Positions 10,874-23,110 of a DNA stretch of 64,000 nucleotides are shown here, one piece after another. The notes beneath the pieces were generated by a model. It was not told the DNA's origin, did no database searches, and saw nothing but the letters and a program-made list of their open reading frames with translations. The DNA is from Patiria miniata (Eukaryota > Echinodermata > Asteroidea > Valvatida > Asterinidae): NCBI RefSeq assembly GCF_015706575.1, contig NW_024037074.1, positions 23,921,334-23,985,333 on the forward strand. Direction: 5' to 3'. Position numbers and translations under genes: made by a program. The first letter of the stretch is position 1. Every line of letters starts with the position of its first letter.

Positions 10874-11144
10874 AACTGTTGTCGAGTTTCTGCAGGTTGG
10901 GTAGCATGCGCAGCACCGTCAGCCTGTAGTGGTCGCCCGCAGCGCAGGGGTTGTCGGCCAGCCACAGCACCCGCAGCTTGCGCAGGTTGCGCAGGTACCA
11001 GATCTCCGACAGGTCCCCGATGCAGTTCTTGCGGATGTAGAGCTCCACCAGGTTGGGGCAGTGGGCAAAGTCCTCCAAGGTGGTGATGCTGTTGACGCTG
11101 AGGTTGATGACCTCGATGGTGGGCATCTGACGCAATATCGAGAC
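10874..11144 (-). CDS. CFAP410: CFAP410 (C21orf2-like) leucine-rich repeat exon
   Basis: This is a 271-nt minus-strand exon. A C-rich tract and TTCCAG precede it (acceptor AG at 11146-11145), and GTGAGT follows at 10873-10868. It encodes 90 codons plus one base. It starts in phase 0 with VSILRQMPTIEVINLSVNSI, then carries LRRs with LVELYIRKN, LRKLRVLWLADNPC (the family's LRR-cap with NPC), YRLTVLRMLPNLQKLDN and S. This matches human CFAP410 from residue 33 (ISICQEMPSLEV...) through RLQKLDN almost residue for residue. CFAP410 is a basal-body/ciliary-base protein that works with NEK1 and is linked to ciliopathy in humans (established knowledge). The human gene also has an intron after codon 32, so the phase-0 start here is a conserved position. 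Confidence 0.95.
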
Positions 11145-11359
11145 CTGGAAGTCGAGGGGGGGGGGGGGGGACGGGATGGGTAATGAAATGAAAAAAGATA
11201 TTTTAGAAGGTAGTTGCAAACATGACAAACAAGGGACACAGACAAACTGGACGCGGGTTGGCCTGTATTAAAATAAGTCTTGTGGCTTGGAAAATGAACT
11301 TCTCAGGCTGTCCACATCAGAATCAAATTGGGTTAAGTAGCATACATGTATCTAGCAGG

Positions 11360-11610
11360 GCTGAGATTGGGAGAAAATGAGAAATCTACAGAATAATCAG
11401 CAGAGGTGGTTGGGGGCCGTCAAGGGTCCCAAAGCAATGAAAAGGTCCATGGTATTTGTTTGTATAAAGAGTAAAGGCAGCCCTTAAAATACCCCTTTCT
11501 TTTTCGTGTTAAAAGTAAAGACATCTTTATGTTAAAACCTCAACCATTCCAGATTTCCCAAGTTTTATTTATTAATCCTGAAATCAAGCAAAATCTTGAC
11601 AAATCTCACC
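11360..11610. repeat. Dispersed repeat, family J (copy 1)
   Basis: It shares an ordered series of blocks with 33228-33545 in the same orientation: GACTGGGGAGA/GATTGGGAGAA, GGGGGCCGTCAAGGGTCCC versus CATCGAGGGCCCC, AGACATCTTTATG-TTAAAACCTCA versus ACACCTTTATGGTAAAACCTCA, TTCCAGATTTC and CCTGAAATCAAG. The ends are not defined. There is no coding sequence. Confidence 0.65.
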
Positions 11611-11724
11611 CATGATCTAGGCAAAAAAAAATGGTTCAAGTCTGAGCATAAATAATTAAATCATAACTCTCTGGGCATTTTGCTTGGACATTTTCCTAGC
11701 CATCCAAACTCCAACACAGGTTCT

Positions 11725-11943
11725 TTAACCCTAACTCCCTAGCATGATTTACTAGGAACCATACCCATCCTGGCAAATTCCAACACCATATGGCAAACTG
11801 CACACACATATTTCTGACTTTGATTCTGGAGGTGTGCCAACCCAATGTAAAAGACTGTCAGTTTAGGCGTACTGTACCCATCCTGACAGATTCCAACAAA
11901 ACATGCCGTTGGGGTTGGATGGGTTGAGTTCTGTTAGGGTTAA
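11725..11943. mobile_element. Short TTAA-flanked MITE with CCCTAAC ends
   Basis: TTAACCCTAACTCC at the left and CTGTTAGGGTTAA at the right enclose 219 bp. The ends match family A (for example 49622-50053), but the inside differs and contains two diverged direct copies of ACCCATCCTGGCAAATTCCA. It is best read as a second non-autonomous family using the same piggyBac-like ends. Confidence 0.75.
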
Positions 11944-12308
11944 TCCAAAAGGGCATTCTTTATCTTTGAACAAACTTCAACATTGAGCTCCTATAAAGAA
12001 ACAGTCACAAGGCCCTACAGTTCTAAACCAACTGAAAATGTTCCCAAACCTAAGCGTCAATTTTTGGCAGATTTGCAAAAGTTTATGGTTAAAGAAAAAA
12101 TAACAGTACAAATTGTAACAGCATGACCTGCTCCTACAGATAAAAAGTCAATGCACAGTCAATACTTTCAGAAATATCAGTATAAATTGATTTGGTAACA
12201 AAGAAGCTTCTGAAGATTTGTACGTACAATGAAGGAATTGCATTGTGAGACACAGTTATCTACTTGTATTAAACCGAGCAACATAAAAATGATAAAATTA
12301 CCGGGAGT

Positions 12309-12573
12309 GGGTCATTAGGGAGACTTTCCCATAGACTTGTGCACAAAATTGTTCAAACTTAAATGTGCCCTAACCCAATATTCCCTTGTCCTTTTTCCAC
12401 AAATTTCGGTATGTTTACTAATTAGACCATAAACAAAAAATATAACCTAACTGCGACAGCAAAATTTTGCCTCTAAAGGGGGCTGTGCCATTAGGGAGAC
12501 AGTTATGTGTCTCCCTAATGACCGGTGTCTCCCTATTATCGAAGAGTTACGATAATGCGTCTCCCTAATGGTA
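12309..12573. mobile_element. Element with repeated CATTAGGGAGAC ends and hairpins
   Basis: CATTAGGGAGAC occurs at about 12313 and 12489. Its complement GTCTCCCTAATG occurs at 12509-12520 and 12559-12570, with a variant GTCTCCCTATTA at 12527. The first and last motifs form terminal inverted repeats. The middle pair forms a hairpin with an 8-nt loop. A further hairpin, ATTATCG/CGATAAT, lies at about 12534-12555. The family is unknown. Confidence 0.65.
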
Positions 12574-12653
12574 CATTTAGTACAACATTCTCACATGGGG
12601 TTGTCAGTCATATGTACACATTTTGGTTATCTTTTAATGACTAACGTCAACTC

Positions 12654-12732
12654 CTTATCATATATGCAGTTATCATATATATGCAGTTATCATATATATG
12701 CAGTTATCATATATGCAGTTATCATATATGCA
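12654..12732. repeat. Tandem repeat, TTATCATATATGCAG unit
   Basis: Five near-identical units of 15-17 bp (TTATCATATATGCAG, with some units carrying an extra AT) lie head to tail. It is a minisatellite-like array in the large intron. Confidence 0.9.
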
Positions 12733-12864
12733 AGGGTCGTTACAATCCTACACCTGCTTGGGTCATCAAAAGTAACTCAGTGCAGTCCCAGCTTCAAACT
12801 GAGAAATGCAAAAGAAACACAGAATATGGAATTCCAAGTAAATTATTCCCAGCACGAGTTGTCT

Positions 12865-13418
12865 TTAAATGAAGGTAATATACAACATTTGCAAACATCA
12901 AAAAAACTAAAACTACCAAATTATTATGAAATACCTTACTTGACTGTAAAAGAATAATAGTCTCAAGCATCCTGTGAAATCATGGCACCTGCTGTGCTGT
13001 CATTTTCAAGAAAAGTGGAATTTTGTATCAAGTTCCAACGATGGTCGGCCGACCATCGTTGGAAAAAAAGTAAAACTGATTTTGTCAAATACACGTACTG
13101 CCTCCAATTTACCAAATTTAGTTACATGTAGTCCACATTTTGTTTGCAAATCGGTTACACATCCGTGAACGGGTGCAAGCCATCCAGTCTGGTTCCCTGA
13201 CCTGACAATTCCCCGACGTCTACAAATTGCTGTGTTTCATCTGAAGTAGGGTCAGGGAACCAGACTACAAGAACAGCATTTTTTTGGTTGGTTATCACGC
13301 CTCTGCAAACACAAAACTTAAAACAGGTCAGTGTAACAATATTGCTAAAAAATACTAACCCCAAATCTGTCCATTTCTGAAAATTGCAGCAAAAGCAAAT
13401 GTGGTATATTACATTTAA
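12865..13418 (-). mobile_element. TTAA-flanked element, family C (copy 2, inverted)
   Basis: It runs opposite to the 6.7-kb copy. TTAA is at 12865-12868 and 13415-13418, with GGTAATATACAACATTTGC ends. It keeps the TCTGGTTCCCTGACC hairpin (near 13190 and 13250) and a 32-bp perfect palindrome at 13033-13064. The palindrome sequence differs from copy 1 by paired changes on both arms. Confidence 0.8.
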
Positions 13419-13940
13419 GAAAATATCATTATTGTGTTTTTACTCGAGTATACCGTATGTAGATCTTTTCCTACTCAAGTCAGTCAATCAATGTCAACTG
13501 TTGTCGCCACTTGTCATTTAAAAAATGCAAATGCATCTCTCATTATTCATCTTTATTCAAACTCCGCCAAAGCAAAAGCCAAGTTATTTCACCAAGTATC
13601 TAAACACCCATTTTTTTCTTCATTTTTTGCTTTTTCTATTCAGATTCAGAACAAGTCTTGCAATATGAATTAGTCTCCGTCGAGACTGGGTTACACGCCG
13701 CAGCTGCATACTGATGATGACTAATGTTTTGCAACCAAGGCTTGCAAATGTAATTCAGACAGGTGAGAAGACTAGTCAATAACGCAAGCCCTGCTGACAA
13801 TGTCAGCGGTGAATCCACCCGTGTTATTCTTGGTCATATTTGGGGCTCGGTGGCCTGTAACTAAAGACCCACCGCTGGGACCATTCAAGAGGGAGCAGGA
13901 TAACAAAAAAAATGCCAGAGGAATTGATAGCGTAAATTAC

Positions 13941-14845
13941 TCTTTAATTGCGGGGTGATAAAGAAGAAGGGCTATTATGAGGATAAGATTATATATCATG
14001 ACAGCATTCCGCTGGATGAATTTTTTGGGGGGGGGGGGGGGGAGGAGGGGGCAAGGGCCAAGGGGATTTGGAGATTGTGCTACAGTAGAGCAGACCAAAA
14101 AAAATACGTTAAGGTAGAGTACATCATTTGTCATTTGTGCATTTTTTTCATTTGAAGCAACAAAAGCGCTCAAAATCTAAAGATGGGTGCTTAACAACTC
14201 ACCAGATAAAGTTTTAGCTTAGTGAATGCTGTATATTCTGAGAAAACAATATTCTAGGATCTCGATTTCAATTCAAAAGTTGCTGATATTGCGTCCGTAA
14301 TAGCATCCAGGACACGTTCGCATTCAGCCGCATGCAGCTACGCTATGTCACGCACTGAACGGACGAATGTCATGTGTGTCGTGTCGACGCTTACGCGCAC
14401 CAATTCATGGCTTCACCGAATTTAAAACGACCTACGATTGGAAATTTCCAGAAATGCGTCTTTAGACGCATCTTTGGAAATGACCTTCTTTTATTGTTTT
14501 CTTCAAAATGACAGCATACCAGAAAAAATAATTTCACAAAATGTATAATGACATCATTGGAATGGAAACATTTTTCTTTCTTTCCCTTTTTTCTTGGGGG
14601 GGGGGAGGGCACAAGAGGAGATTGGAATTCGGAGACTGTGATCGTACAGCAGACCAAAAAAAAGTTAATTGCGGATTGATAGAAAGGAAGGGCTATTATT
14701 CTTGATAAGATTATGTATAATGAGAGCATTGGGCTGGGTAAAAAACAATGGGGGGGGGTGCGTGTGTGTGTGTGGGGGGGGGGGGGTATTAGGGTATTGG
14801 AGACAATGATATCGCAGACCAGACCTAAAAAAATGTAAGGCTGTA
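13941..14845. repeat. Locally triplicated unit with G tracts
   Basis: Three related units occur in one orientation: 13941-14120, 14536-14665 (partial) and 14665-14845. Shared blocks are TTAATTGCGG, AAGGGCTATTAT, GATAAGATTAT, a G8-G14 tract and a GCAGACCAAAAAAA-type end. The last two abut directly. This looks like repeated insertion or local duplication of one element of unknown family. Confidence 0.7.
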
Positions 14846-15177
14846 TGCTTGAGCGGTGCACCTGCAACTCAATTGTCAATTAACTGGGTCAGTGTAATTA
14901 GCGATGACACTTTTGATGATCCATTTTCAGCTGGTGAGGGATGCCAGGGAACGTCGAGCGTGTCGATATTTTCTGGCTCGAGTTACGCACCCCGAGTTGT
15001 AATTGGCCTGCATGAATGTGCCACCAACTATCCCAGACATGCCCGCCATGCGTAAACTAATAAGGATTGGGTTTGCTGATATATATATGTCTGTTTCAAT
15101 GTGCGTGTTTGTTTGCTTGCATGCTTGTTTAATGGGCTGTTGAAACAATTTTTTTCCCACTTACTCTTTGAGATCGT

Positions 15178-15696
15178 TTAAAGGTAACATTTGCTTTTTG
15201 AAGTGATTTTCACAAATGGTTGGATTTGGGTATTTAATAGCAAATATTGTTACACTGATCTTTAAAGGTTTCGTGTTCGTAGTTGCTGGAAAAACCAAGG
15301 GGAAAAAATGCTAGTCTTGTAAGCTGGTTCCCTGACCTTACTCCAGACAAAATGGAGCAATTTATAGACGTCAGGGAATTGTCAGATCAGGAAACCAGAC
15401 TAGCTGGCTTGCCCTCATTCATGGATGTGTAACCGATTGCAAACAAAGTGTGAACTAAAGAAATTTGGTAAATTGGGTGCAGTATTTTTTTTTTTTTTTT
15501 CCAACGATGGTCGGCCGACCATTTTTGGAAACTGATACAAAAATTTGTCTTTTCTAGAAAATAACAGCACACCAGGTGAAATAATCTATAGGATGCTTGA
15601 GACTATTATTCAATACAGTCAAGTAAATTTCATAATAATTAGGTAGTTTTGTTTTTTGATGTTTGCAAATCTTGTACAAAGGTTATATTACCTTAA
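15178..15696 (+). mobile_element. TTAA-flanked element, family C (copy 3)
   Basis: It has the same orientation and layout as 6723-7244, with TTAA at 15178-15181 and 15693-15696. The GCTGGTTCCCTGACC / GTCAGGGAATTG region, the GGCTTGCCCTCATTCATGGA block and the central palindrome are present. Only the inner 16 bp of the palindrome (15507-15522) are still perfect, so this copy looks more decayed. Confidence 0.75.
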
Positions 15697-16919
15697 GCTC
15701 CCAAATGCATGAAAATCTAATGATAGTTTTTGTGGCTGCATTTAGTTAAAAATATTACTGGTAATACAGGCCATTTTCAACCAGTTGCTGCACCACAACT
15801 TTCGCCACCTAAAACAACTGCGCAAGTTATGCCATAATTTATTGTGCAAGTCGCTGATCTACGCACTATGAAATATTCGTGAAATGTATAACTGAAATGT
15901 TGCGCTGCATGAAAATGTTGCGCAACTTACAAAATAAACTGTGGCGCAAGTAGAGTTGCGCTATTGCAATCGACTGCTGATCATTCACGAGCTGCAGTCA
16001 AGTCACAAAAACAATGGATATGGATCAGTGAACGTACAGATCAGTTTAATCCACACATCTGCTCATCACATTGCCTCCTTTCATCGCCTAGTACAACACG
16101 TGCACAATTTGATGGATGACGTTTCCTGGACCAGCCAACAAAAACAGTCTGCATGACGGAGTCTCCATTGCCAACGATTTGTGACCAATACTGTTTTGCA
16201 TCCATACTGTTTAAGTTTCTTTAATTTATTTTGGACATTTGATGAATTAGAGGTTTAATATTTAATAGGATTTCTGGAAACAGAAGAGGCAGAGTTTAAA
16301 TGATCTACACTATCTCATTTCTGTATTCCTGATAACTGTCAAATAACTGACTGATCACGCAGGGTTCTGTTTCAATTGAGATACTATTTCCTGAGAAAGA
16401 AAATTTATCTCCGACTTACATTACTTACTAACGAAATACAATTTCAGTGTATTTTTTTAAATTGACACTTTTATAAAAACAAAACTACATGTGTAGCATG
16501 ACAGCTTCTAGTTACGCCCTGCTACAAAACAACAACAAAAGTTATCGAACATTGGAGATCATTTTCATTTCATTACATTTCATTTCTTATTATTTATCTC
16601 ACATCGTGGTCCCAGGGCCAAATTACACAATGAGACAATGTGCAATTTAACATCATTTTGCTCACTTAACTAAAGTTTTCAAGATGCTTCATTCATTTGA
16701 TAATAATGCAAGGAGACAAAAAAATGTGCTTACTTTTTTTAGAGAAATCGCTCAACCTAAGCAATTTTCTGACTAAACTGGGGGAAAAAAAATAATAATT
16801 TCCTCGATGTACAAGATACATTTGTATTAGTACCACTTTCTTTATTTTAACAATTCTTTTACTGTTTAGACATGTACATTGTTCATATGTACCAAGAGCA
16901 GTCTTTCTTTTATTTTTCC

Positions 16920-17324
16920 TTAACCTTAACTTTCCCAAATCTTCCCAAATCCTCTTTGCAAAATGGAGGATTTGGCAGGACTCAGGCTATACGGCAAAAA
17001 TGTGTGACTAATTTTCGACGATGCACTTGTGTCAAGGTCTTGGGCCAGACCTTGTGTTGTCTATGCTCAACCATGCATAAATTTAGGCCTAGATTATACT
17101 TGAAATCCTCTGCACTGCTCCAGGATGTCACTGGTTCTGCCTCAACATATTGACAGTGATTGCTGGAGGCTATTGCAGGATTGAGGCAGTGGTCACCCTT
17201 TCATAAGGACCACAGTCAAGAAATAACGGATGATTTTGCAGGATTGAGGCTGTATGTTATTTTCACATGGAGGCAATTGGAGGATTTTGCATCCTAGCAA
17301 AAAAGCCTAGGGAGTTAGTGTTAA
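16920..17324 (-). mobile_element. TTAA-flanked MITE, family A (copy a)
   Basis: The element is bounded by TTAACCTTAAC and GTTAGTGTTAA. The body has repeated CCAAATCCTC / GAGGATTT motifs near both ends, a central GGTCTTGGGCCAGACCTTGT block, and CTGCTCCAGGATGTCACTGG. Family A copies lie at 18363, 36128, 49622, 55482 (partial) and 60207 (truncated). Confidence 0.85.
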
Positions 17325-18362
17325 AGGGAAAACATAAAATAGAATATCCGTGAAAGTAGAAAAATGAATTCAGTTTACAGCAGAAAATTGTGCTCTTAGC
17401 CAAGCTAAAGCTGAGAAATTGGTCTCGGATCTTTGAGAGATAAACCGGGTTTACATGTTTCCGACCAAGCAACCTTCGGAGCAGTGTCATCAAGGCAACA
17501 CACCTCTGCTCCCTTTTTCTCAATCACAATGAAGCGAGAAATAAATCACGCCGATTCACACGTGAGCTCCCGACCTGAGCACCCATCACTGGCCAGACAT
17601 CCAAATTGCTTCTTCACCACAACCACGGCCTTTTTTTGTTATTTATTATTCTTCTCGCACTAAGAGACTCGGACAAAAAGCGCGGCGCCACCGGTCGCAA
17701 AACAACTGGTTTTTTTTCCCCTTCTTTTATTTAACACACGACATGTGAATTCAATCAAGTACTGTAGCGTAAAGTGGTTGCAAAGTCTAAATTGGCTCGT
17801 GCCATAGATGGGAAAATGTTCTCCAGAGCCCCTTTTCTCGGCAAATATTAAATTCCCGGAGTGTGAACGGCATCATCGAGATTAACGTACTGTGTATACA
17901 TGTACACGCGCCCAAGGCCAATATGAAATATGGTAATACGGCGCAATCTGAACATAGGGCTGACGGATTTATTTTGCAGACAATGTAACAATGTAAAATG
18001 CATGTTGTCGCCTTGTGTTGTTTTTTCATTTCCATAAATTAGGCCCTGATGAATCTTTTGAACACAATGAATCTAAAAATCAACTTGGCGACGACATGAC
18101 GTCTACGGTACTTGGTTTCCCCAATAAATCTGGCAACGTTTCCAAGATCAAAACGAAATAAACTATGAAGTGGGAACAGGAGGTTCAAATCAGGTAAGTG
18201 TTTCTCCAAAGAAGTGTTTACTAAGTACAAGTGGAACTCCTTTCTGTCAATGGATCCTCCCGGAATAAAATATCAATACCACTAACATTAGAAATAGCCA
18301 AGACCACCGCCAACAAATATAACAAGGAACCTTCATGTACAGTGATATGGGTACATTTAGAA

Positions 18363-18782
18363 TTAACCCTAACTCCCTAGGCATTTTGGCTAGGATGCAA
18401 CGTCATTCCTGCAAAATCCTCCCAACTGCCTCCATGTATAATTTGCATACAGCCTTAATCCTGCAAAATCCTCCGTTGTTTCTTGAATGTGGTCCTTGGA
18501 GGGGTGGCCACTGCCTCAATCCTGCAAAATCCTCCGGCAATCACTGTCAATATGTTGAGGCAGAGCCAGTGACATCCTGGAGCAGTGCGGAGGATTTCAA
18601 GTATAATCTAGGCCTAAATTTATGCATGGCTGAGCATAAACAACACAAGGTCTGGCCCAAGACCTCAACATAGAGCATCCTCCAAATCAGCCACACATGT
18701 TTGCCACATTGCCTCAATCCTGCAAAAAAAACCCTCCACTTTGCAAAGAGGATTTGGGAGGATTTGGAAAGGTAAAAGTTAA
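18363..18782 (+). mobile_element. TTAA-flanked MITE, family A (copy b)
   Basis: It starts TTAACCCTAACTCCCTAGGC and ends in TTAA at 18779-18782. It carries the family's repeated AATCCTGCAAAATCCTCC motifs and the GTGACATCCTGGAGCAGTG core. Opposite orientation to copy a, which lies 1 kb away, so the two could pair as a large inverted repeat. Confidence 0.85.
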
Positions 18783-20734
18783 AGTTGCACAGGATTATTT
18801 GCAGGATCTTTTCTTCTCTTTTCCTTCGTCTGGAGCAACAAATCTGTTCAAACTTTACAGTAAGGTGCATAAAAAACTAACCTGTTGACGTTTCAATGGA
18901 TCAACTAACCTTTTTAAGTTTCAATGGATCAACTTTACATCTTGAGCAAACAGTGAAAACCTGCCCGATTTATTTTTGGTCTCGTTACCAGATTACCGGT
19001 TCATTACTTGAGCTTCTGGTTCAAAATTTGCTGCTTCATATTTAGAATTGCCCCCTCTTGTGGTAAACTCCCTAAATCAGCCCATGGGCATAATTTTTTT
19101 AAAACCACTTTTCATGATTGATTTCTTCCAAATGATACCCTTCAGGCATAAGAATTATTTCACAAGGTAATGTACCAGTCCTTTCTTCACTTAATGTTTT
19201 TTCATTAAAGTAGTAAGTCCATTTTCACAATTTTACCAATATCCTACCGATATGTGGCTTGAAATTTTAAAATCATGCTAAAAACACTTACCATGATAAA
19301 AGTAAAAACTCATTTTTCAAAAAAAAATATCAAAATTACCCCTCCCCCCCCCCCCCACCCACCCCCCAAAAAATGTCGTGCAACATGAACAAATATGTTC
19401 AAAATACATGCACAGTTTTTTTTTTTTTTTTTTTTTAGGAGTGAAACGCAACTGAACTACCTTACCGTACGTGAGTTACATCTACACATTTTTTGATTGG
19501 AAAAAACGAATCTTCTAATTCATCTTAAATTACCAACAGAACATGTTCTGTACATGTATACAATGTATTATGTAGCATTATAATAGGAACAAAACTGTGT
19601 ACACTTCTGTAAGGCACATACATTGATGCAAGGACCATTTATCCGTGATTGATGCAAGCTACAGTACTGTGTGCACACAGATGTATTCAAAGCTCAATCC
19701 ATGAGCCAGGTGACTGAGGTGAGGCATTTGCGCAACTACGGTATTTATGGCATTCCAGCCAAATACTTGACAGTTTACCTGCGATAAAAAATGCACCGAT
19801 ATCAAAGGGCCGAGGGGAGGCAGTGCATTACCGCTCCTCTTAAAAAAAAAAGCCGGGGCTGTAAAATATACGCAACTGTGAATCAGAGTTTACCCATCAA
19901 AGAGCAATGAATGGAATCTGATGAATAGGGAATGGGTGTCTACATTAGGTGCGGTCTGCCCATTAAGTTTACGTTTTCTAAAAGACTTTCTTCGGAGTTT
20001 ACCACAAGAGTGGTTTGGCATTGAGGTCTTGGGAGTTGATGTGTCACAAGCGCTGGCTTCCAGAAAAAAAAGGGAACTGTTTCGGAAGAATTTTTATTGA
20101 CTGTAAAGCAAGTATTTTGACATCATCGCAAGAGTAATATCGTTGTGAAGGAATGGGGCTGCCATTGCCTGGGAAGTACATGTAGTTCACAGAAAAATTT
20201 GATGACTTCATATACGATTTTTAAAAAAAGGTACTTGGAATTTTTTTTATTAAAAAGTAACATTTTAGGAGGAATGTGACAGTTTTGCCATGTCTGATTT
20301 AAACTGAACATGAGCCATATTCAATGATCTCTCTACATGGGAAATCTTTTTTTTTCACTTTCACTTTTGGATAGTACAAGTGACAAAGTTGTTGATGCGC
20401 GAAATTTTGAATTTTGTACAATGAATTTTTAGGCTTTTCAAGATACTTTGTACATGGACATGTAAAGTGTATGTTCTAAATTTTGTTTTTTTTAATTTGA
20501 ACTTATTTCTTAAAAAAGCTAGAAATTTTACATTAAAAGAAAATTGTTTTTTACAAGTCCCTTCAATGTGGAAAACAAACATTTCATAAGCTTCTAAAGT
20601 GTATTTTCAAAAATAAATTAAGACCTTTTTCCCTATTGGTACAGTACATGTACCGGTACATGTAGTTACTGACTTATTGTGACCACATGTAATATTGCTT
20701 TAATTGTTGATAATGTGTGTACCGCTATTTACAA

Positions 20735-20915
20735 AACTATGTACACACCTTCTTGTTCCGTAGTTGTGGGGACATACACTTGTCTGTAGGAGGCATTTGT
20801 GGGACCGAAAACGCTGTGGGGACAGCAGAAAGTCCCCATAACTCGGTCCTGATTTGCCTAGCAATAAAAAACTTCCCCATAATGTGGTGTAGGCCTACCC
20901 ATAATTATCTTTTTT
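20735..20915. repeat. Dispersed repeat related to window positions 1-61
   Basis: It contains GTGGGGACAGCAGAAAGTCC followed by CCATAACTCGGTCC, then the AATAAAAAACTTCCCCATAA block shared with the window start. Boundaries are unclear. Confidence 0.55.
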
Positions 20916-22032
20916 TTAGTTTCACAAAATCTTTTGTTTTCATTTTTTTTCTTCAGTTTTATGCCTTGTTTTAATTTGTTGGCAAACACAGCTGTCTCAC
21001 AAAGTTCACGTGATCCTAAATTTGCTGGCTCTGACACTGTCTTTCTCCACACCCTGCAGTATTCAGGAAGCATTTTGTGTACACATGTAACATAATCATG
21101 CCCAGAAAACAAACACAATCCATTAACGGAAAGCTAAGCTCAGTCAACACCCATTCAAAATGTACGCATCCGTGTAGGCATACCTCGGTGGGTATACATG
21201 TTCCCATACACACCGGGCTTTGTCGGAACATTAAGATGTCACACACCCAGCCCTGCCAACACCCTCAACACAGCAAGTCTCCCCAAATCGGAAATGTCAA
21301 TACTCCACAAAAAAAAAGGCCGTCCCTAAACCTCTTATTAGACATCATACAGAGTGATCTGGAAATGTGGGATTCACATTTGGAGGGTTGGTTTATTAAA
21401 TGCATATGTCCATAATCGTGCGACACATTTGGAAAATTTCTAATCCAAGCACTGTGTGTACTTGCAAAGTATTGAATGACTCACAAAATTTTGGGTTGAT
21501 TACTATTTATTATAGTCAATCTGGAACGAATTCATAAACTGGGAAAAATTACTGCCAGATGAGTTTTATATACTGGTGTGTGGAATTTGCATTATTCATT
21601 CATTGAAGAAGGAAAAAAATGTTAAAAATCTGATAAATCTCCCGGATTGCAAAATTTGGATGGCCTGGAGTTTCAATCTTAGAATTAAGACCAATCTTTT
21701 CCTTATTTCCTTTTTTTTTTTATACTTCTTGTGATTCCTAAGCAGATTGACATCTGTTTTCTGCATTGATTGATGGGTTCTATATTTCACTTCGTTCAGG
21801 CACTGAGCCAAACTTAGAAAAAGAAACATGACAGGTCAAATTTCAACACTGTAAATGGCCAATGAGCACAGATTTCCACACAGTGAATTTTTACGACGGT
21901 ATCTGTCAGCTGCTGAAGTTTTGATTATTATCTCACCAAAGCGAAACGCTAACATCCAAAGTCACTGCACGCTTATGAACACATGAGAGACCAAAGTCAC
22001 GGCAAAGAAATGTGCTAAGCATAGAATATAAG

Positions 22033-22160
22033 CCAGAAGGAGTTACCAGCCAGGTGTCATGCCATTTACACCGCATATGACCGGTCCACGGCCGAATTCT
22101 GCTAAGCGTAATTGCTAAGCAATATTTTCAGCCCAGCAGCTCCACGAAATTGGGCCAAGA
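22033..22160 (-). mobile_element. Partial copy of family E (GGGCCCAATTTC end)
   Basis: The right edge reads CAGCTCCACGAAATTGGGCC, the complement of the family E terminus seen complete at 52153-52397. Internal TGCTAAGCG/ATTGCTAAGC words also match. The opposite end is not clear. Confidence 0.5.
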
Positions 22161-22734
22161 CGATAAAAGAGAAGACACCGGGCCCTGAAAATGCCCAAGG
22201 ACGCGGTGAAGTAGCCGGGTAAGGAAGTAGCGGGGTAAGTAATAAGCGTGATGGAGGAATTGGCGGCCCAAGCGCCTCCAAAGTCGCGTCCGATATTGGA
22301 CCGTACTCGATCAACCGAGATGTTCGGAAGCAAGAAGGAGGGAGGATACTGCTGTTGCCGCTGATTAAAAAGGATGGGTTAATCCAAGGAAACTGGGGAG
22401 GAGCCTTGAAGTCTTGAAGAGGTAGAGCTGGAAAGCAAGGACTGGAGATTAGGTTTTAAAGTCGGGTAATGGTTTTTAAAGTCGGGTAAATGTTGGTTGC
22501 CCAGAGTTGCATTTCAGACTTATTTTTCACATCGTCCAAAATGTATAAGATTTGGTGTCATTCTTTTTATGTTTAAAACTTTCTTCCTGGAGCAGCACAA
22601 TTCTGGTTAAAATTTTGACAAAATAAAAGCCACAAATTTCTACAAGTGTATGTGTAATGAAGTGTACAACAATGTACATGACAATACATACATGTATATC
22701 ACAGTAACTTGCAATCAATTTTCATTTCAAATTT

Positions 22735-23110
22735 CAACTCTAACTCTGCTCAATCCAACAGGGTCCAACTATTTTACATACATGTATCTGTTGGGGCCTG
22801 TTGGATTGAGCAGTCAAACCCCTTGTATCTATTCCTGTTGAAATCTGTCGGATTCAGCAGGAAACTCTATACATTCAGAGTCCGACTCTGTTGAGCACTG
22901 GCAAATTACACCAAGGTGGGCTTTGTTTGATCCAGCAAAAAAAAGAAAAATATGGCACAGTTGGATTCTGATGGATGGAGCACACAGTCATTTTATATGT
23001 TCAGGTACCCAACAACTTGGCAAATTGGATTGTGTGGAACTGTGTTGGATTGAGCAGGAAATTCACATATGAGTAACCGTCAGACTCTGTTGTATTTAGC
23101 AGGATAGTCC
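22735..23110. repeat. Region of spaced, diverged TGTTGGATTGAGCAG motifs
   Basis: The motif recurs at about 22798 (TGTTGGATTGAGCAG), 22846 (CTGTCGGATTCAGCAGG), 22950 (GTTGGATTCTGATGGAT), 23042 (TGTTGGATTGAGCAGG) and 23088 (CTGTTGTATTTAGCAGG). An inverted copy sits at about 22746 (CTGCTCAATCCAACAGG). Spacing is irregular (about 40-100 bp), so it is not a simple tandem array. The inverted outer copy suggests a transposon end. Confidence 0.6.

Noticed and set aside
10802-11183. Open frames on the plus strand and second minus frame over 10.8-11.2 kb
   Set aside because: They are shadows of the GC-rich CFAP410 LRR exon.
14391-14879. 162-codon minus-strand frame
   Set aside because: It spans two copies of the local G-tract repeat (C/A-rich on this strand); Pro/His/Thr low complexity.
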